From contig MU006226.1 of assembly GCA_010093685.1 (NCBI GenBank), positions 570,964 to 634,963 of the forward strand: DNA of 64,000 nucleotides, given 5' to 3'. Source of the stretch: Ophiobolus disseminans (taxonomy: Eukaryota; Ascomycota; Dothideomycetes; Pleosporales; Phaeosphaeriaceae). The position numbers and the translations under genes were made by a program. Every line of letters begins with the position of its first letter. Positions within the stretch are counted from its first letter, which is position 1. Positions 1 through 11,395 of the stretch are shown here, one piece after another. The notes below the pieces were generated by a model that was not told the DNA's origin, ran no database searches, and was given only the letters and a program-made list of their open reading frames with translations.

Positions 1-856
1 AGAAAGAGTACGGCGAATTCGACGTCTTGCACCACCAAAAACTGTTTTACGGTCCACCACTTCTGGTACTGACTCAAAAACCACGGGGCATAGACTACTT
101 GCTCCATCCTATTACAATTTGTAAGCGAAGGGGCCGAGCGAAATACACCAGCGTTGGAGCGTACTGACCAATGAACTTCGGTTGTATAGTATTGTACCAA
201 GAAGTCGAAAATCTCGCGGCCCGGCAGTCTTCGGATATTCTTCTCAATCTCGTCGTAGGCATCTGGAGGAATTTTCCGGGTTTCTCCATTCCAATCTTCA
301 TTGTCGCTTAGGCCCAACTTTAGTCGCGCACCAGTCAGAAAAGAAATAAGGACACACGAGAGGATTTCGCGTCTCGTTGGACTGGGTGCAAGAAAAGATG
401 AAGTTCGCTCACCCTACGGAGAAGGCTCATGGTGTTCGCCTCGCTGACGACGTATCCATACAACTCGCCAATTGAGTCGCTCTCCAAATCTATCGTTGAG
501 TCCCTCCTCGTGCTCCAACCCGGGGGCGCGTTGATGGTCCCGTTGTTACCACTATGTTTTTGCAATTGAGCATCATGGACCACCGACACGTCTTCATATG
601 GACGGCTTTCTGTCTGTTGTACGTGCGATACCTGTAGGTAAGTGCAGTCCTCAGGTCTCCGACGCCGGGTGCAGTGGTTGCAAGGATAGTGACGGTTGCA
701 CTGCAACGCGTTAGTCTAATGACATCCTGGCGCGTCCGCGTGTTTAGATTAATAGGTCAATCGATCAAGTGTACGAGCAAAGACACGCACCTTCTGCTTC
801 TTCCTATAACACGGGATACACGACGACACTACGCGTTTTCGACCACCGTTTTGCAT
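1..856 (-). CDS. Zn2Cys6 transcription factor (3' part outside window)
   Basis: Fungal nuclear DNA-binding regulator. Exons on the minus strand: 856-791, 700-413, 317-169 and 108-1, continuing off the left edge. Introns are 90, 95 and 60 bases, and all reading phases close. The first intron splits the zinc cluster. Exon 1 ends with SCIPCYRKKQK and exon 2 starts with CNRHYPCNHC, giving the full Cys-x2-Cys-x6-Cys-x6-Cys-x2-Cys-x6-Cys pattern at about residues 13-39. A Ser/Thr-rich linker follows. Exons 3 and 4 carry the start of the fungal-specific regulatory domain (motifs LPGREIFDFLVQYY, EVHW and APWFLSQYQKWW). The ATG at 856 is the first in frame before the zinc cluster. Target genes cannot be told from sequence. 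The zinc cluster is certain; the later exon borders are well supported by family motifs. Confidence 0.85.
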
Positions 857-3800
857 CGCTGATGACGAGGAACACGAATCAAATTCAGTAGGCACGTGGA
901 GAATTTTCCAGGACTACGACTGAGACTTCTCCCACGTATGTAAAGTAGTTTATATCACGCAGTGGCATTTTGTACTGACGCAGGTCAGATCTCACCCGCG
1001 CTTCTTGGATAAGCAATTCTCATTCCGCCCGTCTATCTTGCTCGTGTCCAACATTGATGGCTAACTAATCCGGCCTCGAACTCGATCCAATTAACTCTGT
1101 ACCGTTGCTATGTTTCACGAAAAGCTTATGGTATATGAACTCAAATTACTCTGCGCAAGGTCATTTCCGCTCGGTGGCCGGCAAACCATTTCGGGACAGC
1201 GTGTCCGTATCCGTCCGACCTCGTCGACCGACTTCAGAAACAACATGCCATGCCGCTTGTAGGTGTAGATCGTCCCACAGACTGAATCTCATGGTTAATG
1301 AAGTTGTGTCATTGTCGGATAGATGTTCTGACACTCGAGCGCCTATGGCGTATCAAAGTAACCGGCTTGCTCTGCCTGCTACATACTCTATCCCTCTTGA
1401 GATGGTAGCGCATGTCTGACTGGGATTAACAATGTAGTATAAAGTTATGAGTAAGCCGCTGTCTATTTTCTACCTCTACATTTTCTGTCTTGATATTTTT
1501 ACCCTGCACTCGTTGTACTCTTTTCGTACAAACATAAACTTCCGCTACTGCACACTTGAGCTGGTACTGCAGCGCCATGCCTTCGCATGCACGACTTACA
1601 GCATCTCAGAATGCACATCGTCTACAATACTGCAAAATTGACTGCAAGAGAAGGGAATCCGATAAAGCTTGTTAAGATGAACGGTCTCAACGCCCCACGC
1701 GCATACAGTAAACCATCTCCACTCGTTCGACACTACAACACCCTGATTGAACACTTGGAATTTATATGGCTAATAGCCGGCGTTCGTGTACAACGTGCGC
1801 TCACCGGTGTTGGAGTTACATGGAGGACGCATGGAGACAGTGACATGATACAACCTGCCCGCGGCACACGCGCGAAGCAGCTTTGTCCACAGAAGAACCT
1901 AAGAGTGACGATCATAGAACCTACTTAGGTAGGGCGCAGAATGACGTAAGCTTACCTTCGCTCAGGTCACCAAGATCTACAGGAGACTTTTCGGACATAA
2001 CTCTCCTAAAAGGTCTGCTTGCGCCAATCTGAGCAAAAGACCTACGACCACAGAACACCGAGTTCTGAACTCGCCCGCCTCTAGCGCGCCAAGCATGTAC
2101 GTTACTTATTCCCGAAGCACGTTCCGGAACTGCGTGTTCGCAACTCACCGTTGAAACACTTCCAAGATATGGTGCGATCGACATTCTCGATCAAGAGTAC
2201 ATTGCAGAGAAATTCATTTATGGGATGAGCCGTCGTCGACGCCGATACGCTCTATCTCAAACAAATCTTATCTTGGAGTGTTAGTGCTCCATCCACCACT
2301 CAGCAATGCATGATCCTACCGGTATCGGGATCCGTCCTCAGTCTTTCCGACATGTCGGTATTCGTTGCTTACTACCGTACCTACGAAGCCCGGCGCTCAA
2401 CATCGGTTATCTCGGAACCGCGACGCGTTATACGACATGAATGCATACCTTATGCAACGGTTCGGCATCCTGCAATAGCATGTAGGATGCCATGCGTAAC
2501 ACGGCGACTAAGACGTCCGACTATGGCGCCAGTCAGGCTCGTACGAGGCGTGATGTCGGAGTTTTTCCGTGGGAGTGTTGCGTGAGGAATGTCGAAATAG
2601 TGACTCTGAATATCGCAGTTGATGCATGTGTCAGGACGGAGGCGTGACCAGAGAGTAACCTCGGCTTTCGGCGCACGAAGAAGCGAAGCGAGATTTTCAG
2701 AATGCGAGGCGCGAGATCGAGTAGGAAACGCCATGATCTTGGATTAAGACGTGACCATCTGGCCGTCTTATCTTCACGTTGTACAGTACATTTTCTTAAA
2801 ATCCGTTGAGTAACGCAATATCTTGCCACAGATACACCCCACTCTCTATGTCCCGTACAGGCTCCTTCACCCGACCCTCCCGGAAGACAACGGGTCCAAC
2901 TCGATGACTCGAAGCGTAAGGTATTCCACGTTTGGGACATCCTACTTTCCGAATAGTTCAAAGATGCATGCCGCAAGAGGGCTTGAGAGCCGAGTAGCGT
3001 GACATCCATCGTAGACTGAACGCGCAACAGCCGCATTCAAATAGTTTCAAGCATGATAGACAACACAACCGAAGGCTGACTGATGTTTAGAGCGATCTTA
3101 GAGGTGTTCGAGGGGTACACAGCTGTATCTTTGCGGAAGGCTCAATTGGCAAGTTGCCAATTGTTGGCATTTGATGGCCAATGTGCGATTTCTCCTGTGG
3201 TAACATGGCGTCAGAAAATACTTGATGAGTTGCCTGACGTCGTCTTACTTTTACTTACAGCTAGGTATGTTGCCAGTGCTTGGTTGAAGACCTTCAACAA
3301 GCCGCCCACACCGAGCAGGAACGGGATAAGTTGGCCTGTTGACTCGACCGAGTGCACTCCGGATATCGAGTTCCATCTTAACACAAGCTCAATACTAATT
3401 ATGACAAAGAATATCATTGCAGGTTGCGCGATGCGAAGAGCTCTATAACCCGACTCATGTTAGCATAATGACATTGTAGAAGAAGATAAGCATGAGTTCA
3501 CGATTTGGTTGACTCCCAATCGGAATTTCGTCGCGTTGTCAAACAGTGCTTAGCGAAATCGGCTTCCCCTCGCGCGATGTTGCGGCTGGATTTGCGCCAC
3601 ACGGTAGATAAGGCTGTTTGGCCTGCTAGGCGAGTTCGGGATAGCGTTCTGCCATAAACCTTACCACAGGCCACGGCTCGCTTCTGGTGTCAATCCGGAG
3701 ATCCACTTAAGCGGAATTGGAAACCTGGGGTGGCTGTGTTGGTGCGGTTAGTCTTCGCAGTGCGTCGAACAGGCATGGCTATACGGCTGTCGTATCGCGA

Positions 3801-4048
3801 CTGCGTGGTGATTCGGACGCGCCTCGACAGTTGGCCTGCCCGCAACCCACTAAGCGCCGTTCAGCGGGGTTGGCGGGCTGAGCGGGCTTAGCGGGCTGAA
3901 CAACGACCAGCCAACGACAACAGCAGCCAGGCAGCATGCTGCAACCGCCGTGCAGCTCAGCCTCGCGACAGCCCTCGCGCAAGATGCTGCTGCTACCCAT
4001 CCTCCGTCTTACACCACACACCCTTTGGCGCTACCCCGAGGAAACACG
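857..4048. other. Gene-poor tract
   Basis: I found no convincing gene in these 3.2 kb. Short open frames occur on both strands, but none has recognisable motifs, consistent splice sites or coding-like composition. The first few hundred bases are the promoter of the divergently placed zinc-cluster factor. The last 250 bases are GC-rich with an imperfect 10-base repeat (gcgggctgag-like, 3869-3900) and form the promoter and 5' UTR of the NLR gene. Confidence 0.6.
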
Positions 4049-7000
4049 ATGCGACGGCTTCTTGACTTCCGCTCGAAGAAGAGCAAGACAAAAGTGCTTC
4101 TTGTAAACAGCCTTCCGTCCCATACGCACTAACATGCGGGCAGGCTCCTGCAGAACTCTCGACATCCTCAGCATCTCCAGCGTCTGCAGAGCCAGCTGTT
4201 TCAGTTGCACACGGCTTGCAAGTGGTAGCTGAAGGCACCAACCCAACCATTGAGTATACTTCCTGTTGCTCCTTTGCGCGTTTGCAGCTAACTGGACTGT
4301 AGTATTGTTGCAGTCCATGGTCTGAATGGACACTGTGAGAAGACGTGGACGGCGGACAACAGCATCAACTGGCTGCGCGACCTCCTCCCGCACGACTTGC
4401 CAAATGCGCGCGTGCTCAGTTGGGGCTACGATGCAAACACGCATAGCCGCTCCCGCGTGAGCTGCCAGTACCTGTTCGACCATGCTCGAACGTTGGTGTC
4501 AGACCTATGCTTGGAGAGGCAGATCACGCAGGTAGGGGACAAACGAGATGCTGCGTATAGCACTAGGGACTTAAGGCAAAGCAGACAAGCAAGCGGCCAA
4601 TTATCTTTGTGGCGCACAGCCTGGGCGGGGTTATTGTGAAAAGCGTGAGCGTACTTCTTACAACTTCTGTGGTATGCTCGACTAATATAGGCAGGCGCTC
4701 ATCCACTCAGATGCTGCACGACGCGGGGCCCTCGAAGAACATCGGTCAATCAAGCTATCAACATACGGAATCATGTTCATGGGCACACCACACCAAGGCG
4801 GCAGTGGTGTTGCGTTTGGCAAGCTCATGGTGAACATTGCCTCAGTCTTTGTTGCGGCAGATGACAGGTTGCTGCAACATCTAGAGCGTGACTCTGAGTG
4901 GCTGCAGCAGCAACTTGGACAGTACGGGCCAATCAGCAGTGACTTTGTGACCAAGTTTGCATTTGAAGAGTATCCAACACCCATTGCGCTTGGCAAGTCA
5001 ATTATGGTTAGTAGTAGTTAAGTGTTTAGCATGCAGCAGGCTACTCATTAATACTTAACAGGTTGTGCCCAAAGCATCTGCCGTAGTACCAGGCGCCGCA
5101 GACAGCGAACCGATCGCAATTCACGCAGACCATATTAACATGGTTAAGTTTGGGTCAAAATTAGATCATGGATACAAGACGGTGTCTGGCCATATGCGAG
5201 TAATGTCTGGGAATGCAGGCGACGCTATCGGTGGGCAATGGGAGACAGAGGCCAAAAGGAACGCTGGTACGTAGTCTTGGAGTAGCAAGCATGTTAGCAA
5301 AGTAGTAGTAGTAGTAACAGGTTGTTCTTAGTGGATTACAACCAGCCTATTGCATCATTCACTGTCCAGTCTAGCGTGCTAGAGGTGTCGCCCGTCGACC
5401 ACTTCGTCGGTCGGAGCGATGAGCTAGCCAACATCCACAAGGAGCTTCAGCAGGACGGTTCGCGCAAGACTGTGGTCTTGCACGGTCTAGGTGGCATGGG
5501 CAAGACGCAGCTAGCATTGGCATACGCGCAACAACATAAAGACAAGTACTCAGCAGTATTCTGGGTGAATAGCAAGAGCAAAGACATGCTAAAGCAAGGC
5601 TATGCGGTTGCATCAAAACGCATCTACCGCGACCATCCGTCTCTAGTGCATCTTAAGGCCGTTACTGAAGGCAGCGATCTTAACAAAGCGGCGGAGGCGG
5701 TCAAGCAATGGCTGAGCAGCGCTGGGAACAAGCGGTGGCTGGTGATCTACGACAACTACGACACGCCAAAGCTGCCAGGGCATGACGAGCCGCACACGTT
5801 TGACATCCGACCGTTCTTGCCCGAAGTTGATCATGGCGCCATACTGATTACGACGCGATCTTCTCAGCTAGAACTAGGCTGTCCAGTCGCGGTGAAGAAG
5901 CTGCAGAGTATAGAGCACAGCCTAGAGATATTGTCGCACGCATCAAGGCGGTACAAGCTAAGCAGTGGTAGGGGGTATTTTCTCTGGTATTACATTGCAT
6001 CTGCTGACCCTACGCTAAGACCTCGACGCCCACGAATTGGCCAAGGAACTAGACGGTCTGCCGCTTGCTCTTGCCACAGCCGGCGCCTACCTCCGCCTAC
6101 TGGAGTCGTTCAGTTTTGCCGATTATCTGCGGCTGTATAAGGCATCTTGGCTTCAGCTACAAAAGGATACACCCAAGCTGCTTTCATACGCCTCAGACGA
6201 AGACCGGGCGCTCTATACGACGTGGGGTGTCTCGCTTAACCATGTCAAGCAGCAGAGCGAGCTTGCAGCAAAGCTCCTCCACCTGTGGGCCTACTTTGAC
6301 AACCAAGATGCCTGGTTTGAGCTTTTGCATGAGTGCCAGCAAGATGGCCCAGAGTGGTTCTCTGAGCTAACGCAAGGCCAACTCAGCTTTAACAAGGCAG
6401 TACGGGTACTCCGCGAGCATGCGTTGGTCGAAGCTGGTGCCATGCTCCAAGACAATTGCAACGAATCACTGGGATACAGCATGCACAGCTGCGTGCACTC
6501 GTGGACGGTTCACGTATTGAATAAAGAATGGGATGCTGACATGGCTGCTCTTGCGCTAGAATGCGTGAGCAGACACTTGCCAGGCTATAATCAGCATAGC
6601 TCAGCAGGGATGGAGCGGCGACTAATGCGTCATGCAGGAAGAAGTTGGGAATTCATAGTAGATGGCAGAGTGGACAGTAGTGGCAGGGAACATCACTTGC
6701 ACCGCTTTGGAGATATGTTTGCACACCAAGGACAGTTTAATGAGGCGGAGAAGATGTACCAGCGGGCGCTGCAAGGCTATGAGAAGGCATGGGGACCAGA
6801 GCACACATCAACACTCAACACAGTCAACAACTTGGGCGCTCTCTATATGAACCTAGGCCGGCTTGACAAGGCAGAGAAGATGTTCCAGCAAGCGCTGCAA
6901 GGCTACGAGAAGGCATGGGGACCAGAGCACACATCAACACTTGACACAGTCAACAACTTAGGTGCTCTCTATGCGGACCTAGGACGGCTTGACGAGGCTG

Positions 7001-7722
7001 AGAAGATGTACCAGCGGGCGCTGCAAGGCAAAGAGAAGGCATGGGGACCAGAGCACACATCAACACTTGACACAGTCAACAACTTAGGNNNNNNNNNNNN
7101 NNNNNNNNNNNNNNNNNNNNNNNNNNNNNNNNNNNNNNNNNNNNNNNNNNNNNNNNNNNNNNNNNNNNNNNNNNNNNNNNNNNNNNNNNNNNNNNNNNNN
7201 NNNNNNNNNNNNNNNNNNNNNNNNNNNNNNNNNNNNNNNNNNNNNNNNNNNNNNNNNNNNNNNNNNNNNNNNNNNNNNNNNNNNNNNNNNNNNNNNNNNN
7301 NNNNNNNNNNNNNNNNNNNNNNNNNNNNNNNNNNNNNNNNNNNNNNNNNNNNNNNNNNNNNNNNNNNNNNNNNNNNNNNNNNNNNNNNNNNNNNNNNNNN
7401 NNNNNNNNNNNNNNNNNNNNNNNNNNNNNNNNNNNNNNNNNNNNNNNNNNNNNNNNNNNNNNNNNNNNNNNNNNNNNNNNNNNNNNNNNNNNAGATGTAC
7501 CACCGGGCGCTGCAAGGCTACAAGAAGGCATGGGGACCAGAGCACACATCAACACTCAACACAGTCAACAACTTGGGCGTTCTCTATAAGAACCTAGGCC
7601 GGCTTGACGAGGCGGAGAAGATGTTTCAACGGGCTCTTAGTGGTTTTGAGAAACGCCATGGCTATGAACACGAGCGGTGCTGTAAGCTGCGTCGTATTCT
7701 TGCTATATTGTCAAAGTCATAA
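4049..7722 (+). CDS. NLR-type protein: alpha/beta-hydrolase head, NB-ARC, TPR array
   Basis: Eight exons, all phases checked: 4049-4102, 4144-4253, 4303-4531, 4585-4644, 4695-5006, 5062-5266, 5332-5967, 6020-7722. They encode about 1,102 residues, including the unsequenced stretch. Residues about 54-323 are a lipase/esterase-like (DUF676/SesB-like) domain with VHGLNGH and nucleophile motif AHSLGG (Ser143). Residues about 345-760 are an NB-ARC NTPase: Walker A GLGGMGKTQ near 375, Walker B RWLVIYDNYD, sensor-like ILITTRS, and GLPLAL. From about 766 to the end are 42-residue kinesin-light-chain-type TPRs that are almost identical to one another. This is the domain order of fungal NLR-like proteins, which act in nonself recognition and programmed cell death. 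That role here is inference from the family. The repeat array is interrupted by a 404-N gap. Confidence 0.87.
6709..7700 (+). repeat. Near-identical 126-base TPR-coding tandem repeats
   Basis: Coding tandem repeats of 126 bases (42 residues), each with the core KAWGPEHTSTL-TVNNLG. The NNLG codons recur at 6826, 6952 and 7078, exactly 126 bases apart, and again at 7567 after the gap. The units differ at only a few positions. High internal conservation of this kind in fungal NLR repeats is known to go with repeat-number variation between strains and with concerted evolution. Confidence 0.9.
7089..7492. other. Assembly gap of 404 N inside the TPR array
   Basis: A run of 404 undetermined bases begins in one TPR unit and ends in another. 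This is where short reads would be expected to collapse. The frame on the two sides agrees if the stated length is exact, but the stated length does not fit the 126-base repeat register (see findings). Confidence 0.98.
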
Positions 7723-8045
7723 CATAGCACACAAATTGTAGATTCTCTTGTTGGTACCAGTTGTTTCCATTTCGATGTGTACAAAGCTTTCAACTTTTTG
7801 ATTCTTAGCTGTGTGGTCGCTCTGGGCTGCAATGCGTTTCAGTTTTACGAACTCAGATTTGCTGTACCAAAGCTCAGTATTAGCGATTTGTTGCACGTGT
7901 GCTGCCATGTTGACGCTATGCTAAATCTGTTAAGCGGAGTACTATAATCGTAATCCTTGCTTGCAGTGTGGCGCACTCTTTGTTGAGCTTGCGTTCAAGG
8001 GGAAGCCGGTTTGGCTAAGCACTGTACATATATGGGAGTCAAAGC
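7723..8045. other. Convergent intergenic spacer
   Basis: The spacer lies between the 3' end of the NLR gene and the 3' end of the membrane-protein gene on the other strand. It presumably holds both polyadenylation regions. I see no other feature. Confidence 0.6.
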
Positions 8046-8852
8046 CTACTTCGCGAGCGGGGTCTGCCATAAACACGCGATAGACTGTACTTTTGCACCG
8101 TGAAACGATGACCGCACTTTTTTCACTTTGCTGGACCTGAAGGCCATGAAATTCATACCACCGCTGATAACCGCAACCAAAAGATGATTGGTGGATGAGA
8201 CCAGCCAGAGTGTAAAAATAAACGACCGCTTCATGCTGTAAAGTACCCCGTTCTTGGTCACCTCAGCCCAGTTGATTATACGCATTTTGTAGAATAGAAA
8301 GATATAAGTGCCGCAAGGGTCTCTTCGGTAATTGAAGCAGCAGGTATATACGAACCACGCTGCAAACCCCACCATAAACAGAGTAGTAATAGTTCTGAAG
8401 CCTGTCCCAACAGGTGAAACCGTTAACCCTGCGGCGGGATGCATCAAAAGGGATATGGTAATGGGAATGTGCACCAGCCAGAGATCTCTAATGAACATCA
8501 TGACAAGGATGAGAATCTCGATCGCATACGGAGTGACAGCCGATCTATTGAGAACTACAGTCGCAACTAGTAGAGTGAATTCGTAGATGGTCGTTAAGTC
8601 GATAAGATCTGGGGTGGATTCTGGAATAGTCTGACCCGTAAAGTACGCTGAAATCCACTGAAAGTACAATCCGAGTCGAATACCCAGGCCGTAAATATAA
8701 GGATTGCCTTCAAAACCACATGCTTGCTGATCTGGTTCTTGGCGGAGGATGCGATGGTTGCTAATGGAGTTGGAGGCTGGCGCTGCGCTTGTGAGTGTGG
8801 AGTGCGCCAATAAAAAGAATAAGAAACTAGCCAAATGTGTTATGTACCGCAT
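8046..8852 (-). CDS. Predicted secreted-pathway multi-pass membrane protein
   Basis: A single-exon open frame of 268 residues. It starts with a clear signal peptide (hydrophobic residues about 8-22, ending near TSAAP). The conserved-looking stretch CGFEGNPYIYGLGIRLGLYFQW follows the signal peptide in pieces at about residues 45-66. Four or five hydrophobic segments follow, near YEFTLLVATVVL, AIEILILVMMF, PITISLLM, TLFMVGFAAWFVYTCCF and a final one around FIFTLWLV. Fungal membrane proteins with this opening are common and have no assigned function. A GT...AG pair inside the last 250 bases could be an intron, so the C-terminal 60 residues are less certain. I do not recognise a specific role. 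Confidence 0.7.
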   Translation of the reverse strand: MRYITHLASFLFFLLAHSTLTSAAPASNSISNHRILRQEPDQQACGFEGNPYIYGLGIRLGLYFQWISAYFTGQTIPESTPDLIDLTTIYEFTLLVATVVLNRSAVTPYAIEILILVMMFIRDLWLVHIPITISLLMHPAAGLTVSPVGTGFRTITTLFMVGFAAWFVYTCCFNYRRDPCGTYIFLFYKMRIINWAEVTKNGVLYSMKRSFIFTLWLVSSTNHLLVAVISGGMNFMAFRSSKVKKVRSSFHGAKVQSIACLWQTPLAK

Positions 8853-11395
8853 TGCGCTGGAAAATGTTTTTAAAGAGACTGAAGAAAGACAGCAAGTGTT
8901 TGCTCCGGCAGTTACACAGAGAGTTATACCTACCTCAGTATTGAGACCAGCAACACGTACACCTCAACAGGCTGAGAGCACAGCCCCGTCGCCCAGCCAC
9001 ATCAGATGGCCGTGTATGCAAGCGAAGCGATCATACGTACCTACAAAACCTCTTCATTGGCAAAAGCAGTGGGGAAAGCAAGTAATTTTCCATGCCCGGT
9101 AAGCAATGAACCGGTGCGTTGGTCATCAATTTTCACCAATCACAGGTAGTAACGACAAGGGTAATCTGGCAAATACAATTTCGGAAACCGACGACACAGA
9201 ACGACGTTATCCTCCTGAGAAAAACAAAAAGCTGGAACCTTTAAAGTCAGTAATCTAGCATGCAGAGAGGACGCCACGAGAATGTGCCAAGAGATTGCCG
9301 TAGAAATGTGGAAAGACCGTCGATAAGAGTCGCAGGATCAGCCACCTTTGGATGTCAACTATGCTCAGAATGCCTAACTAACAATGGGGCAGGAGAGTGG
9401 AAGGCATCGTGTCGTAGGTCCACGTTGTAGTATGAGTGTTGTTGTTGCCCAGGTGCGAGTCAGAAGTTCGGAGCTGTCCGAGGCTCGACCTCTCAAGCTA
9501 GACGTCATCGCACCCACACTTGCCTCACAGTCACCATGCCTCTTTATTTCACTCTCATCTACGGTATCCCTCTCTGAACAGTCGGCTACCACATTTGTTC
9601 GCAGGTGCCAAGCCAGTGAGGGCTTAGCTCCACTCAGGTTGGACTAGCGTCATTCTGCTCTTCCCTTTGAGCCTCGTAGCCTCACAATCCATCACTCAGT
9701 TCGCCCACTCTTCCCTCTCAGTCCATCAACATTCCATCACTTTAATCACGACATCCGACCATGCGATGTCTTGTTGACGCTGCTGTGAGTCAGCACGTTG
9801 GAGGTCTCACTCTGTGTCGCCCCTCCATGCGCGACCAAACAGAGATTGAGCGTTTCACATCACCGAAATTCACGGTAATTGCGTAAGTACTCTACCCATC
9901 ACTCTTGATAATGAGAGGAAGTTTTGAGCGCTATGCTCTTTATACTCGTGGACTTTCTGCTCCAGGTCCGATTTCAAGCGTCTCCCGCAGACGCAACCCT
10001 CAAGCATGACAACATCGAGACGTTCGATCGCAGACTTATTCTCGTATCTCCATACAATAAAAGGCGTATTCAAATGCGAGTGCTATGCAACGATGGTTGC
10101 CAGATTTGGTGCAATCGCTACAAGGTGCTTCCCATCGGACGGAGAACATGAAATCCGCGTTAGTGTGACGCCATACCACAGTAATCACTCCTTCCTGAAT
10201 ATACAGATCTACTTGAGCTCAGGCTGTTTAAGTTAAGTCACGGCAGCCAAGTCGACTCAGTATTTGGCCTTGACGCACATATCTGAAAGCTGTCATAGCG
10301 TGCGCACTGTGCAGTCAGACACTGGATGAAACGTCTTGTGGCTCGAAGAATTACAAGTACCTCGACAATGACTACTATTAGAAGGTATATAGAAGAGATA
10401 ATCCTCCAGATTTCGAACGTCAGTTGCTCTCACTTGACCGCAAAGTCATAGACCGCAGGGATGCATCCTGCTTTCCAATCAGTGTTACATCGCACGATTG
10501 TTTCATGGCTTTTACGCATCACCAACGTTCATACAGTACTTTTTAGTGATAAATTAACAAGTCAACCAGAAGCTTCGGGACATGTGATATTTGGGGCTTA
10601 GATATGCATAGTATTTCAACCATTTGGGTGTCCTGATTTACAACAGTACTACCAAAATTGCGAACACGCAGAACATGCACGATCTGACCGATGGTCGTAT
10701 AGTAAATTTCCTTGGAATATATATCTGCTAATTCTGTACTTAAAGTGAAATCTTTGATATCCAAGTCGTCGAGGACGTCCGAAACAAGGGTCGCATCCTA
10801 TTTCTTGCATCGTTGGCCTGGTTGTACCTATGAACGGTGCAGATGGTTCCTACTTAAATTAACTGCAGTGAAATCAGATAGAAGTAACAACGTTTCAAAT
10901 GTGATGATAGCCCGTGAAGCTGCGTGGCGAAAGCTCGACGGAGTGCAAATCACATGATTGGCGCAGCCGGGCGTGCTCAGAAGTTTACGGAACCAGATCG
11001 CCCAAACCCTCCCTCGCCTTCACCACCTGCGATTTGCAACATCTTGCACCAACACGCCCTCTTTTCAAGGACCGCCGCCACTGCAAGCAAATACAGGCAT
11101 ACTATTGTGGTATCTAACGCCGAAAAGGTTTCCTGAAGTGCGCTGCATTGCACGCTACAAGTCAAGCCGGCCGACCGCGGCCATTCAAAGATTTCTCGCC
11201 GCCCGAAGCTTGCGTTCACCTGCAACAATAGGACCGCCGTTATTATAACTCGGCAGCGGCTGTCGAATCGCCTCTTGTCGCAAAAGCTCATCTCCATTAG
11301 TTTCTCCAACTACAGGCAACGCACAATCACGCCACCCTACAGCACACCTAATGATTGCGCAAATCGGCTACCACCAACAAATCTCTCCAACCACC
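8853..11395. other. Gene-poor tract
   Basis: I could not support any gene here. The frames are short and lack motifs on both strands. Parts (about 10300-10800) look AT-richer than the neighbouring genes. The final 300 bases are the likely promoter and 5' UTR of the AT-hook gene at 11396. Confidence 0.55.

Noticed and set aside
2533..3036. Minus-strand frame of 167 codons in the first gene-poor tract
   Set aside because: No motif, unusual composition rich in Arg/Ser/Leu, and no splice or start context; likely chance.
3083..3448. Plus-strand frame of 121 codons
   Set aside because: No family features and no neighbouring exons; not reported as a gene.
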